A DNA stretch of 64,000 nucleotides from Ascaphus truei (taxonomy: Eukaryota > Chordata > Amphibia > Anura > Ascaphidae), in contig CM071574.1 in NCBI GenBank assembly GCA_036426205.1, positions 10,802,020-10,866,019 on the forward strand, written 5' to 3'. The translations under genes were made by a program, and so were the position numbers. Shown piece after piece: positions 11,716 to 23,159 of this stretch; positions within the stretch are counted from its first letter, which is position 1; the number at the start of each line of letters is the position of its first letter. The notes below the pieces were generated by a model. The model had not been told where the DNA came from, made no database searches, and worked only from the letters and a program-made list of their open reading frames with translations.

Positions 11716-12010
11716 AATATAGCTGTATGCTCATCTGCATGTCTTAGGCAGGTCTGCAACCCCGCCTTTCCCCATTATCACCCAGCATACAGCACTTCCA
11801 CTGCAGCAAGGGATTCTGGGAAATGACATGCAAATGAGCACACTGTGTCACTTTTTGCCTCAATAACCATTTCTAACATGGTTCCCTATAGGCTTAAGCT
11901 TGCTGCATGGTCACAGCTTTGAGCACAGCCAGGGTTAAGGTGCATACCCAGAAAACCACCCACAGACAGCTGTTTCGACCTTGATGGGTCTCATCAGTGT
12001 GGGGTTGATT
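11715..12010 (-). repeat. Hammerhead-bearing repeat family A, copy 1
   Basis: On the minus strand it runs hammerhead, then ctgtgctcaaagctgtga, gcagcaagc, tgctcatttgcatgtc, cccagaatcccttgctgcag, gataatggggaaaggc and agacctgcctaagacatgc. The same ordered blocks occur at 42.3-42.6, 48.6-50.24 and 51.1-51.5 kb. The unit has no open frame and no terminal inverted repeat. It ends in an (AT)n run. Confidence 0.78.
11959..12003 (-). ncRNA. Hammerhead ribozyme, type I, short stem III
   Basis: Every invariant hammerhead residue can be read on the minus strand. Stem I is CCCACA with TGTGGG (6 pairs). The core is CTGATGA. Stem II is GACC with GGTC around loop CATCAA. Then come GAA, the self-complementary stem III ACAGCTGT, and C17, so that the cleavage triplet is GTC. 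Cleavage would fall between 11,965 and 11,964. The stem III strand is too short to fold stably alone, so a dimeric form is likely, as in newt satellite 2 and Penelope hammerheads. Among the copies here this is the best preserved. Confidence 0.85.
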
Positions 12011-12064
12011 TTACTGGGAATGCAAGAGAGGCTATGGGATAGGCTAAACCATAATACTGAGTTA

Positions 12065-12125
12065 AGTTATGGTAGGACCTTTCATATGCTAGTACCAATT
12101 CTCTACCTGCAAGCCACAAGGTTTC
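12065..12125 (-). repeat. tRNA-derived SINE-like head, inverted copy
   Basis: Its reverse complement gives gcaggtagagaattggtact and catatgaaaggtcc, matching the head of the plus-strand copy at 12,210. The two form an inverted pair about 100 bp apart. Confidence 0.5.
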
Positions 12126-12204
12126 TGTGATGTCACAGACTCTAAAAACAAACTTAACATATAGTACACAGTGCAGTCTATTTATAGAGTCTGTTTTATC
12201 ACAC

Positions 12205-12280
12205 CAATCCTGTGGCATAGCAGGTAGGGAATTGGTACTAGCATATGAAAGGTCCTGGGTTCCATTGCTGCATGTGTATT
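12205..12280 (+). repeat. tRNA-derived SINE-like head
   Basis: Contains a box A-like tggcatagcaggtaggg and, about 35 bp further on, a box B-like gggttccattgc, the spacing of an RNA polymerase III tRNA promoter. It does not fold as a complete tRNA, so a SINE head is the better reading. Confidence 0.45.
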
Positions 12281-12786
12281 ATATAAAATATATTCATATT
12301 CATGTTCAACTCCCACATGGTGTAGGAGTGTGTATGTGTCCGTAAGCAATAAAGCATTGAATGTTTAAAAAAAATAAAAGAAAGAAAGTCTACTTAAGTG
12401 CCACGCACATGGACACAGCCTGATGAAGCAGGGAGAGCTGCAGAGAGGAGAGAGCTGCAGATGCCGGTAAGTCCTTGCACGGTGATATTTTATAATGCTG
12501 TCTCATTCTGTGGGTTATAATGTGGTTCAGCTGTATTGCATGGTACCATTATATTGTTTATATGTCAGTAAATACGTTGTTATATACGTTGTTATATACC
12601 ATGCATGTGTTTACTGACTATTGGTTCCTTTGAGAGGTTATTCTACTACGTTAGGATCTCTCGCAGATGGAGGCGCTGTATTCCACGAACGTGATCACCC
12701 CAGGCTCCTAGCGGAGGAGGATCAGGCCACCTGTACGCCAGGCAGGTATCCAGCATGAGTGGTTCCCCTTAAGACACGGGGAAAGG

Positions 12787-12788
<2 letters not shown>

Positions 12789-12821
<33 letters not shown>
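12789..12821. repeat. (TA)n microsatellite
   Basis: Pure TA run, read directly. It borders the inverted repeat that follows. Confidence 0.9.
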
Positions 12822-12825
<4 letters not shown>

Positions 12826-12889
12826 AAACAAGCAGTCAGCACTCTGATGTAAGGCAAAAGGCAGTTGCTAGTCCCATAGGAATCCACAT

Positions 12890-13147
12890 AACATATGAAC
12901 CAGCCCAAAGACCAGTAAAGAGACAGCAACCAGCAAGGAGTAATCCAAAATAATCTGTATTAAACAGATACACGAAAAGCCACCGGTTCGGTCTCACGGG
13001 AGACCTTCCTCAGGGCCGTGCAAGGGAAGGTCTCCCTGTGAGACCGAAACGTTGGCTTTCGTGTATCTGTTTACTTTAATACAGATTATTTTGGATTACT
13101 CCTTGCTGGTTGCTGTCTCTTTACTGGTCTTTGGGCTGGTTCATATG

Positions 13148-13149
<2 letters not shown>
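12890..13149. repeat. Large inverted repeat, Penelope-type edge pair
   Basis: The left arm (12,890-13,010) and right arm (13,025-13,149) are near-perfect reverse complements over about 120 bp. They share acatatgaaccagccc, agagacagcaaccagc, atccaaaataatctgt and the ggtctc/gagacc hairpin. A 14-base spacer (tcagggccgtgcaa) lies between. Each arm is a pseudo-LTR edge carrying a hammerhead-like motif, and (AT)n runs flank the whole. It can form a long cruciform or hairpin RNA. Confidence 0.78.
12979..13016 (-). ncRNA. Hammerhead-like motif with strong stem II
   Basis: On the minus strand: stem I GCC with GGT/GGC, core CTGAGGA (all conserved positions right, N7 is G), six-pair stem II GGTCTC/GAGACC with loop ccgt, then GAAC where GAAA is expected. 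The partner arm (13,030-13,068, plus) keeps GAAACGTTGGC but has lost the CTGAGGA half. Together the two arms outline an intact ancestor. Confidence 0.6.

Positions 13150-13192
<43 letters not shown>
13150..13192. repeat. (AT)n microsatellite
   Basis: Pure AT run, read directly. Confidence 0.9.
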
Positions 13193-13195
<3 letters not shown>

Positions 13196-14426
13196 CTAAT
13201 ATATGTTTAAATGGAACATTTCAGAAGACATTCCTTTTCATTTACTTCACCAGCACCTTCGTTACATCAAGAGCTCGGGGTGCCATCATGAAATGGTATT
13301 ATTTATTTTAACCCACAACCTTCAATATAAACCTTTGCGGCTTGGACAAAGCTACTGTATGGAGCAATGAACGGCGTTTAAAAAAAAATAATGTTTCAAA
13401 TTTAGCAGGCTGTAATGTACGTTCATATTTAAAAAAAGATTTGCGTACATATGCTATTAATTTAAATAGCAGAGTACTTTCTTGTTCGTTTTTATACAAG
13501 TTCGAAAATGTATGTTAGTGAATTGATTTAGACTTGTTAATTTGAGCAATCTGTTTACTCTGATGGCTAATAAAGTTTGAATGAATTATGGAAAAATCCT
13601 GCATCTCATATCTGGTTATGAACCTCATCATGTGAATACTATACATTTTTCCAGTCACTAGATGCCTCTTGCCACCTTGTAGATGCTGCTAATGATCAAA
13701 TTTCAGAATGTAATTTACTCATATACAGTATTAAAATGATGTCATTAGCTTATATTATTCACTAGTAAGCTCTGAGAAATTGTATTGGGTAAGATATCTC
13801 ACAATAACTACAGTTATATACATAAAATATATGCATGTTGCAAATTATTACTGCATGTCAATATTTCCTGCCCAAGGTCAACTGTAGTAAGGACATTTTT
13901 TACTTAAATTAATTCATGATGCGTTTTTCTATCCTAAAAGGAAATCAATGTATAATGAAAGAATAAATAAACCTTGTGCTGACATTGGTTCAAGACGAGT
14001 AAAGTGAATCCTCAATTACCATATTGGCTCATGCACACATATTCAGTTAATTATAATGTCCATGCCATAAACATTCCTAAGATCACACATTGTTGTACAA
14101 TGCGCTGCTATCAAGTGTACATTTGCATAATGCAAGTTGAAACACTCAAAATAAGGAAAAGAAGCATGTGTAAAATAACCTTTAAGACATAGTGGGTCAT
14201 ATAAAGTGCATACACTGAATATAATAGTAGATAGCTGGTCTAAGAAACATACATATAGTGAATTACTTATATCAGTGCATTGTTTTGGGGTTGATTAATA
14301 CCTCCTAAAATAACACCTGTAGATTTAGTGTGATTACATATGAGAGAATTCCATATAATTTCAACGAACAGTACAATGTACATATGGTTCAATTTGATAA
14401 ATAGAGTCACCATATACAGTCTGATT
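13193..14426. other. AT-rich gene-free stretch
   Basis: Nothing recognisable in either strand. Confidence 0.5.
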
Positions 14427-14434
14427 CACTATAG

Positions 14435-14618
14435 CAGTGTTTCCCAACTCCAGTCCTCAGGGAACCCCAACAGGTCAGGTCTTAAGGATATCCCTGCTCC
14501 AGCACAGGTGGGTAAGTCAAAATGACTGAGCCGCTGATTGACCCACCTGTGCTGGAGCAGGGATATCCTTAAGACCTAACCTGTTGGGGTTCCCTGAGGG
14601 TTGAGTTGGGAAACACTG
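14435..14618. mobile_element. hAT-type palindromic MITE, copy 2
   Basis: 184-bp near-perfect palindrome with ends cagtgtttcccaactc and gagttgggaaacactg. The 8-bp flanks are cactatag (14,427-14,434) and cactagag (14,619-14,626). Its arms are more similar to each other than in the other two copies, suggesting a younger insertion. Confidence 0.85.
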
Positions 14619-14626
14619 CACTAGAG

Positions 14627-16453
14627 GTTCATAAAACAGATCATATTCGGTAATTGTTTTGTGATAATAGTGGGATAAACTGTGGTTACTACCAAAGTTT
14701 ACTCTATTATTGCCCAAACACTGTATGCAAATAAAAAACTTTGCTACCATAGGATAAATTAATACGAATAATTAAAGTACCTTTTGGTAATAAAGTGATT
14801 TAACATGAAAAACAACCCCATCAACAGAAAACAGAAGCATTGTCATTTGTTCTTTCCAGCTCACCAATGAGAACGCTTTCCTCTGGTCACAGGGGTATAT
14901 ATAATGCGAAGGGGGGCTCTTACTATTAAACGTCTGTCTCTGCCAACACTGCCAGTTGCCAGCAGTTTATCAATGGGGCAGGAGCTACATTCAAAAACTA
15001 AAGAAGAAATGAAGATACCAAAAATATGTTCAAGCACGTAAGGATCCCAATATTCAAACAATGTTGAGGTCAACACAAGACCGATTAAATTGAATGTTTA
15101 CTTCTGCATTTTTAAGAGGGCCTTCAAGAGAAAGTAAATTAGTTTGAACTCCTTTGGTTCCCCCAACTCCTCAATACAAGAGCCTAGTAACTAGCCCCTT
15201 TGGTAGGGATTTTGGGGAAAAAATGTATAGTAAATAACATTGGGTTTTTTAAGTTTATTAACAATAATTAGTTTTGGTCAATGTACTTTTTGAAAGCCAT
15301 GAAACAGTTTTGCATCTCATGGAACTCGAAGCACATTGTGACAATAGTGGAAAGGACATGCTTTTTCACTCTGCAATTTCGTGCTGACTCTTTAGTCACT
15401 AAAGAGTTAATCAAATGAGGTTTTCTGCATATTTTAGAATTTAATTTACTATTTTAATTCTGGTGAATGTGTGCACACGTGGGAAAATACTTTAAAACAG
15501 TCAGTACTTATTTGTGTTTTGTAACACACAATTCTATGGACATGTATGATTATTGCATTGGTGTAAAGCAAACTTTTATAACGATTATGCATTTATAAGG
15601 ATTTGTAATGGAGCCCGTTGAGTCAATCTTGGTCGTTTTCTTTGTATTTATGCAACAATCAACAAATAAGTTTTGGAATTCTTTCACATCGTAAAGTTAA
15701 GATAGTGTTTGACACTTTTCAGTTTAGTTGCTAAATATAGTCTACTTTCTAGATTATATCTGTGAACTGTACGTTATACATTTCCAGTCTTTGTTGTTTT
15801 TGCTAAATTATGTTTGATAATGTTTTTACAGGCACATCAAAATATGCGAGAATCTTTAGTACAAAGGTTTCATACCTGTGAAAGCTTCCGAAGTTTCCTT
15901 TCAAGATCGTAACTGTCAGATTGGAGGTGTTGTGATTTTTACTCAAAACTGTTTTGCCCTGCAGGTGTTCACTTTGTGCATCTGAAAAAGGATTCTTCTC
16001 AGTTTTTGTTCTGCCTCTTCCATGTGTCATCCTTCCTTACGCTAACTGTGTGATGTTTACTGCACAGAGAAATAAACTAGAAACTGAATCTTTTCCACGT
16101 TAGTGACACCTGTTTAAACTTGAGACTGTTTGCAAGTTATACGGCAGTTGACGCTTGTGGTTTTCAGTATCTGTTATAAATTCATTTTCCCCAAAGTTCA
16201 ATATTACTATAATACATTTCATGAGGAATAAAAGTAGGGTGTAATATACTTTATTGTATGACTTTAAATGGTTAATTGTCCCAATTAGTGGCAGATCTCT
16301 ATTGTATAATTTAGTCAGAGTTTGGTGCTTGGTTCTTTGCAGGATTTTGCTATTTTTCCTGATTTTGCTTGTGTTCTTAAATCTTTTGTTTAACTTTTAC
16401 AGTGCCGTGGGTCCAGCAGCACAAGGTCCTACTCAATCCCCAGCACTTCCACA
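14627..16453. other. Gene-free stretch
   Basis: No exon or element with ends was seen. Composition is uniform and AT-rich. Confidence 0.5.
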
Positions 16454-16484
16454 TCATGTGATTGCTATAGAAGCAATCACATGA
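16454..16484. repeat. Perfect 13-bp hairpin
   Basis: tcatgtgattgct pairs perfectly with agcaatcacatga around loop ataga. It may be the tip of a degraded palindromic element. Confidence 0.7.
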
Positions 16485-17584
16485 CACCGCTGTTGCCCAG
16501 ATGTTGGATACATAAGTAAAGGGGGCTCGACTTACATGTCAATCGGTTTGACCACGGACCTTATAGCATACTTGGTACATCATAAGGGCAGTGTAAATGT
16601 TTACCGTGTAGGTGTGGAGGGTGTTCGTACCAGGAGATGGGTGAACCAGTCCAAATCCATTACCCGGGATTTCCCTTCTTAATCTGTTCCACAGAATAAA
16701 ATCCGCAGACCAATTGTTTCAACTTCAATCTGTGTGAATTAGTTAAAATACCCCTTTGTGGCTAGGTTGTGCGGCATTAAAATAACCCCCAGCGGGATTA
16801 ATCTAAATTCATTCCACGGATTGTGTTTATTTCTAATCCGTCGATGTAATGTAAGAAAAAAGTACGATAGATTAATCCGTCGTAAAAAATTACAACCGTA
16901 GTAACATCCTTTTTGTAATAAAAATATAACATTATCAACAGTGAGCAAGTTTTTTTCTGTCAACAATCAAATAAATGTTATGCATATTCATACTGTACAT
17001 TGAACTACTAAACATGCGACTATTAATTAAATAGAGTACGTTTGCTAGGCAACGAATGTGTTTTAATCATGCTGTATGTTGCCCAGCTACACTGCTACAC
17101 CTAGTTTAAAACCATTATCCCCTGCCACATTTTTAAAATAAAACATCAGGACTCGGAGTTGTAAGGCTCTTTTTTTACATAAAAAACATGTATGTATAAA
17201 TTTTTATGTCTACTGAACTGCCCATGCTGGTTATCTTTTTTTTCCCTTTACATACAACATGGACGTTGTAATTGGTTGGGTGCTGGCCAGATCACAATTG
17301 TCAATTCTGACAGATGTTAGTAATGGGTATAGCACTGCCTGCCTGGTACAGCACAAACAGCACTTAAGTGGCTGGCTTATTTGGACTACTACTACCATAG
17401 CAGGTGAGCATTTCAAGAGATGCAAATCTTCATATACTCTTATAAGAACCCATTAATAATAATAATAATAATATTTGTGATAATTTTGATGATCCCCTAA
17501 AAAAGTATGTCCGGGGGGCTGCACCTATATTTATACAGCTTCACGGTTCCTCCACCTTCTCTGCAGATCACGGTTTTTGGTTCA
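16485..17584. other. Gene-free stretch
   Basis: Includes a short (AAT)n run at 17,456-17,474 and scattered phrases (gggtgaaccagtccaaatcc near 16,640, attaatccgtcg near 16,830 and 16,870) that resemble repeat family B. No gene. Confidence 0.45.
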
Positions 17585-17750
17585 ATTTATTAATCCGTCT
17601 TGTGGATTTTCAGTGAGGGAAAAAGAAAAATTAGGAAAAAGCAGATTTCCCTTTTTGAGATTGATCCCTGGACCAAAGGAACCGTCCTATTCGAGGCGGT
17701 TCCAAATAAACAATTTTTTTTTGCTCATCTCTATTTCTACCTGAGTGCTA
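17585..17750 (-). repeat. Dispersed repeat family B, copy 2
   Basis: Reverse complement carries agagatgagca, ggttcctttggtccaggg and gatcaatctcaaaaaggga, the blocks of the copy at 5787. It is an inverted copy, diverged in the middle. Confidence 0.55.
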
Positions 17751-20199
17751 AAGAAATGTTAGCGTCTTTGGACCTTGCAATGTTCAAACAACAATAACTA
17801 TAATATTCTAGCAACTAAAGAAGAAAGAGAAAGAAACCCAATTTATAGCACTCTCTCACCCAAGTGGATGATTAATGTGTTTAGTTAAAAAGTATATTTA
17901 ATTGGAACAAACGATAAAATGTAGAACTTTAAAAAACAATTAACTAGTGCACTGTGAATCCAGTAGGAGTAAGTAAACCCCGGGTTACAGACAATGCTTG
18001 GTTCAGTGTATAATGATATTCACTGTCCTTGGTGATATCTATTGTAAAAGAAATCCACCAGGGAAGGGGGGGTGGAGGAGAGAGATAATCACTAAAATAC
18101 CATGAAAAAAGTGCCAGCAGCTGACAGGAGTAAATGATTGGTGCAGACTGAAGGAAACCTAGTTGGTAGGTAGGTATGTATATGCAATACACAGAGGATG
18201 CACTGCATCCATAATGTGTCAGTAGTAATCTGAAGTGTCAGATAACAGCACACACTATAGAATAGAGTGAACCAATGGTAGCAAGTGTGTGAGTAAAGAT
18301 CTTTGGTATAGATAATTGCCTACACATGGAGTGTTATGAGGTTAGATGAAAATACTTGTATGAATACTATATACAATCATGTGAGCAAAGATCTCTATTT
18401 AGTAGATATGTGCAGACACTGGTGCTCCTATTAGTCAGCTGCGTTGATAATGTATGCATTGCTGGAACTCCTAAGTAAAAACAAAGGAGACCCCAACTAA
18501 ACGATACTCTGTATTAGGCAGTGGTGGTAGAATTCTCTGGTAAAAAAGCCTGCAACCCAAGTAGTATAGTGTAAATATACAATAGTCAGGAATAGGCACC
18601 TCAGGGGTTAATAGCATAGGTATAAGCTAATGCGAGACTATAATACTGAAGTCTGGGGTGGATACAGTGAACAAGGAGTATGCCGGTTGACCGGTATATG
18701 TTTACCCAGTTACAAGGTACAGAGACCATAAGTGTCTTAAATTACATCTCTCCCCCTTGGAGGGGTGCTCCGTAAGACTGTCGGATCGTAAACAGAAGCA
18801 GATAATGTGCAGGATCAGGGCAGCACGAGTAGTCCCATTTGGAGTCTATGGGCATCATGCAGTAAGCAGCGGAAAGGCAATTCTCGCCACTTTCCCGCCT
18901 AAAAAGCCTATCCGTATTCAGTAACGGGCGAGAAAGTGGTGAGATTAAAAAAAAACGCCAGTTTGGCTGGCGGTTTTTTTTTTCCCGCCGGTGCCGGGGC
19001 GAGAAGGCACTTTCCGCCTAAAAATCAAACTTTTTCCGCCACGCTAGATTCTAGTAGAGGCGAGTAGCTAAGCGGAGCTATTCGCCTCTCTAGAATGGCA
19101 TTTTGCAGGCGGATCAGCCACGCAAGAAAAAGTTGGCAAGTTGCTGCTGAGAGGCAGCGGATGAGTGGCGGATCGGCACCTAGAAAAAATTCAGGCCTTT
19201 TTCCTGGCTGAGATTGATGCCGGGGGTCTGGGTATACATTATATACAAGACATTGCATGCACAGTTAAAGGTAATATATATTATAGGCATATGTAACAGT
19301 TACAGACCACATCAAAAGATTTTTTATCAAGGAAAAACTATATATTAGTGGCCCATTATTGTAGGCAAAATGGTAAAAGTGGCCATTAGCAGGTGTAAAG
19401 CTGTTATAAATTCAAACTGTATTTATTGTGCACTTTTCCTCTAATAATAACTTACTGTTCCACTTTGTGTCAGAAATAAGCACCTAGCACTTTGCCGCAG
19501 CAATATACTTCAGTTCTATTTGAGATAAAAACTGCTGTTATTTCATTGCATTAGATCTGCATTATTTTTGTCATAGTTTTCACATCATGTATGCACTGTA
19601 TCAATGAATATGGTAATTCGAAAAAAGCTGAAATTGTTAAATGTATCATAACAACCAAAGAATTGTGCGTCAATGTATATAGCCATATTCTGTTAATTAT
19701 ATACGTATTGTACATTACTGTATGTCACCACAGTTAATTATAAAAGGGTAAAATCAATATTGATATAGCAAAGTGTAGCTACGCCTCATAAATAGATACA
19801 TAGTGCAAATTATCATAAAAGTACTTTTAAGTGCTAATGTTGGAATGAGTTTTGCCTGGATGTGGTCATATTGACATATTGCTGAACACCTCAAACAAAA
19901 TAATTTCCATACACATGATTTATGCCATTGACTGTGTTAGGATATTGTGAATAGGAATATTTTAAGAGCCCTTCTAAGAAGAGGTAGAAGTATGAATACA
20001 GTAGCTAGCACCAGAAGCATTGGTGATCTAAAGATCTTGGAAAATACGAGCACTGTAATTTGGCATCAAGGGGCATGATGTGGTAAGCTCCTGCCAATCA
20101 CTTGTGTATGTTATGCCAGTACATTAGGAGTCTGCATTTCATTACACTGCATTGAAACTATGGTAACATTACTGTAACGGTGGCAGGTATGCTTTAGTA
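17751..20199. other. Gene-free stretch, probable old repeats
   Basis: 17,815-18,780 has the look of a transposon interior but no readable ends or coding sequence. 18,860-19,240 is rich in gcgg/ccgc hairpins (for example aacgccagtttggctggcgtt-like pairing near 18,957 and gaggcgagtagctaagcggagctattcgcctc-like pairing near 19,055) and resembles a small palindromic element. Nothing can be named. Confidence 0.35.
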
Positions 20200-20203
20200 T
20201 TAA

Positions 20204-20681
20204 AGCTGCAGTTCAAGCTGCTGTTTAAAAAAAAAAAAAAAAACCCCATTCAATATGTGCAACAATACAATCTGCACATTGACAAGTAATTCGCTAAGTT
20301 GCTGATCGATCCGTTCTGCTGTGATTGATCGGCAAAGATTCGTCTCGGGGGTTCATTACATTATTGTAACTGTTGCAGAAGAGTACCCAAGATGCAAAGT
20401 TCTGTGTGGAAGTTCATGTGACGAGGCAGTCACTAGATACAATTGGTGCACGGCTAGAGAGAGTGCAGGGCTAAACAATGGCTGTGCCAGAGTGTGTTTA
20501 AGAGGATGTGGATGTGACTTTGTAAATAGTTGCTATAGAAACAAAAATGCTTGTAACATTAGAATACATTAAAAATTTCCTAAAATTTGTTTTTTAAATG
20601 CTACAAGTATTTTCTCACAGTACAGAACTGATTTTTTTTTTTTTAAACAGACACACGTAGGATATTGCTTGGACTGCAGCT
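20204..20681. mobile_element. TTAA-flanked MITE
   Basis: Terminal inverted repeats agctgcagttcaagc (left) and agctgcagtccaagc (right, reverse complement) differ at one base and are flanked on both sides by TTAA. A TTAA target is used by piggyBac and by Kolobok/T2 elements, and Kolobok MITEs are common in frogs. No transposase. The 83-codon cysteine-rich open frame inside (20,321-20,572) is not supported as a gene. Confidence 0.75.
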
Positions 20682-20824
20682 TTAAGATTGCAGCCACTCT
20701 TTCTATATTTTAACAAATCTTACAGTGGCATTTAAATTTAACAGTTCACTGAACATACATTTTCATAGTAATGATTGTAATGAAAATGGCAGCAAGTTGA
20801 CCATGTGCTCTTTTTCTATTGTAC

Positions 20825-21590
20825 ATGTAACCCTTTTATCCCATCCCCCCTAAGTGAGATGGGGGGGTACTCTCCTTCTTGGTTACCTCAAGCGGTCTGG
20901 GTGCTGCAACCTGCTGGCAACAGGAGGGCTGAGGGCTCCGCGGTGCTGTGGAGAGAGCCAGGACAGGAACAGGGGGACAGATTACTTTGATCTCTGATGT
21001 CTTCTGATGGTGCAGTGCCTCCAGCCAGTGAGGATCCTCTGGGGTCTTCAGGGGATGGACCCCCACTGATACACCTTCATTCCCAGAGACAGGAATCTAC
21101 ACAGCAATGTCTTTTCAGTATTTATTGGTGGCAACTCCAACACAGAGAATCAGTAGTAGCATATCTCTCATTCCTCCTTTGCCTGCACAGCATGATATTC
21201 TCCCCCCCCCTCCCCTCAGCATGGGGGAAGGGAGAGACAGGTTTCTTCATATGTTGTCTCCTCTCTAACTCTTACTCAACTGAACTAACTGAATACTAAC
21301 TCATAATTTAGAAGGCATGTCCCAATTTGAACATCTTAGGGGAGTGTCTCTAACTCTGACTCATTACAAGCCAGAGCCGGATACAGATTGGTCCACACAC
21401 AGTAGGGGGCGTTCCAACCAATATCCACCCCTTAGATTGACAACCTCAGAGTTGCAAGGCCCACCCTCGAATATTGCTACAACATTCAAGGCTGAAATAC
21501 ACATACAGGCCTAAAACTGAATTTAACCTTTCCACTGCCTGCACTAACAGAGGAAAGGCCCAGAAACGGAAGTAACTGCCGGAAAGCCAT
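20825..21590. repeat. Dispersed repeat family C, copy 1 (LTR-like)
   Basis: Begins tgtaacccttttatccc and ctaagtgagatggggggg, then runs through ctgcaacctgctggcaacaggag. A second copy at 43,381-43,650 shares this order. The TG start and length suit an LTR fragment, but no internal or second LTR is visible. Confidence 0.45.
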
Positions 21591-22159
21591 GTTACATACA
21601 GTATACAGTATGTGACACTTTCTATTCCTGTGACTAATATTTAAGCATACAGTATTGCTTTAATCAGAGTGGATTTACAAAAGCTGGCAACAGTTGATAA
21701 CATGTGAGAAGAAAGAATTAGGAACCTATTTGGTGTATTTCTTTACATGCATTCGTTTAATTTATTTCCAATGAGTACAAAGGTAGTACATAATGTAGGT
21801 ACTCAAAGGATTAGAGCCCTTTTTCATGAAAACCTTGTTCATGCAAGTCCCTTTTTAATGTGTTTGAGTATACAGTATAATCTTTTGTAATGTTACCATT
21901 GTTCTTTGATATTTCACCATTTTGTTGCATGGGGTTAATTACAGAACAGTTTGTAGCAGAACCGTGCAGCACTATTCACTAAGGGGTGCTCAGCTTTAAT
22001 ATGTTTTAAGTCCCATTCAAACAAATGGGTGTAAAGGTAGGCTAAAGCTTTGCCCCATTTAGTGAATCTGTGCCTAAGATGGACAACATTATCCTCAACT
22101 ATTTATATGCTCAGTGCGTAATGTACGAAAGGAAACATCAACATGCAGATGTTGCAGGA

Positions 22160-22230
22160 CTTGCTGTCCTTATGGCAGCAGAGGAAAATGCGGAGACCCG
22201 AGGTCCCTCTGCAGCCACAAGGACAGCGAG
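22160..22230. repeat. Imperfect 25-bp hairpin
   Basis: cttgctgtccttatggcagc on the left pairs with gctgccacaaggacagcgag-like sequence on the right, with about four mismatches and a 20-base loop. No miRNA family is recognised. Confidence 0.5.
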
Positions 22231-23159
22231 TATTGCGGTCTGGAAGGATCAATACTGCAGGGTTCCATGCTTTTGAATATATAGTGTATCATACAGGGTA
22301 GTGGAAGATATTTGCGATTTTCAGTACCTTTTGAAAAGTTATTAAATATCTTGTTATTGAACAAACATTAGAAATTATAAAGGTGTTACATGGTTGAATA
22401 CTTTCTATTTTTGCGGCAATACGCAGTAAGTTGAGTGACTTTGTACTTTTACTTGCCTTTTGAAGGTAAAAGTGAGGAATCTGCCACTTCTGTAGATGCA
22501 AAATACTGTAACAAAATGACTGTAATACAGATGTCTTGTGTGGGTGAAAGTTGCCTAGCCATTTGTTGTATCTATATTATGTGGTAATGTTTGGGGTTTC
22601 TCAGAGCCTGTTGGGAATCTGTGTGTTTATTAACTATCTGTGTGTTTATTAGATGGTCTCAGCTGCTTGTGGGAGGGTTGTAGCCCTCCCTCACAAGGTT
22701 TACGCTCACCCCTCCCCACATTCCAAGTTGGAAGGTCAGTTACATTTTGCTGGGTTACGACAGATCCAATGCTGATCATTCTTCCTGTAATTATCCAGGT
22801 AAATAAGAATTTTAACTCAGGGAGTGTTAGAACCTGCTAACATCATGCCTTGAAGTGGCAGCAGGCTTAAGATACTTTGGCCAAAGGGTTAAACTAAATT
22901 ACCCTTTTTCAAGAGATTATATAGGTATTGCACTGTGTATTTTTGTCACATTGGAAGTAGCTTTGGGCATCTTTGTTTTTTGTTGTAGCCATTTTTTCTG
23001 GCTTTTCTAATAGAATAAATGTGCAGCTGCAATTCAACGAATACGAAAATATAATTCCTAAAAACCAACATCGTCTGTTTCTAAATGGCAAAAATAACAA
23101 TAACAAAGAGAAGTGACAGAGAAATTGACCGGCATGTAGTCATGCATATAGATAGTGTA
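22231..23159. other. Gene-free stretch
   Basis: 22,600-22,870 is less AT-rich and may be an LTR fragment, but nothing is diagnostic. Confidence 0.4.

Noticed and set aside
12419..12470. CTGATGA followed by purine-rich sequence, a possible hammerhead
   Set aside because: No GAAA block and no closing stem I within a reasonable distance.
20321..20572. 83-codon cysteine-rich open frame that looks like a secreted peptide
   Set aside because: It lies inside a TTAA-flanked MITE, has no signal peptide and no splice context. Its sequence is shared with a repeat at the window start.
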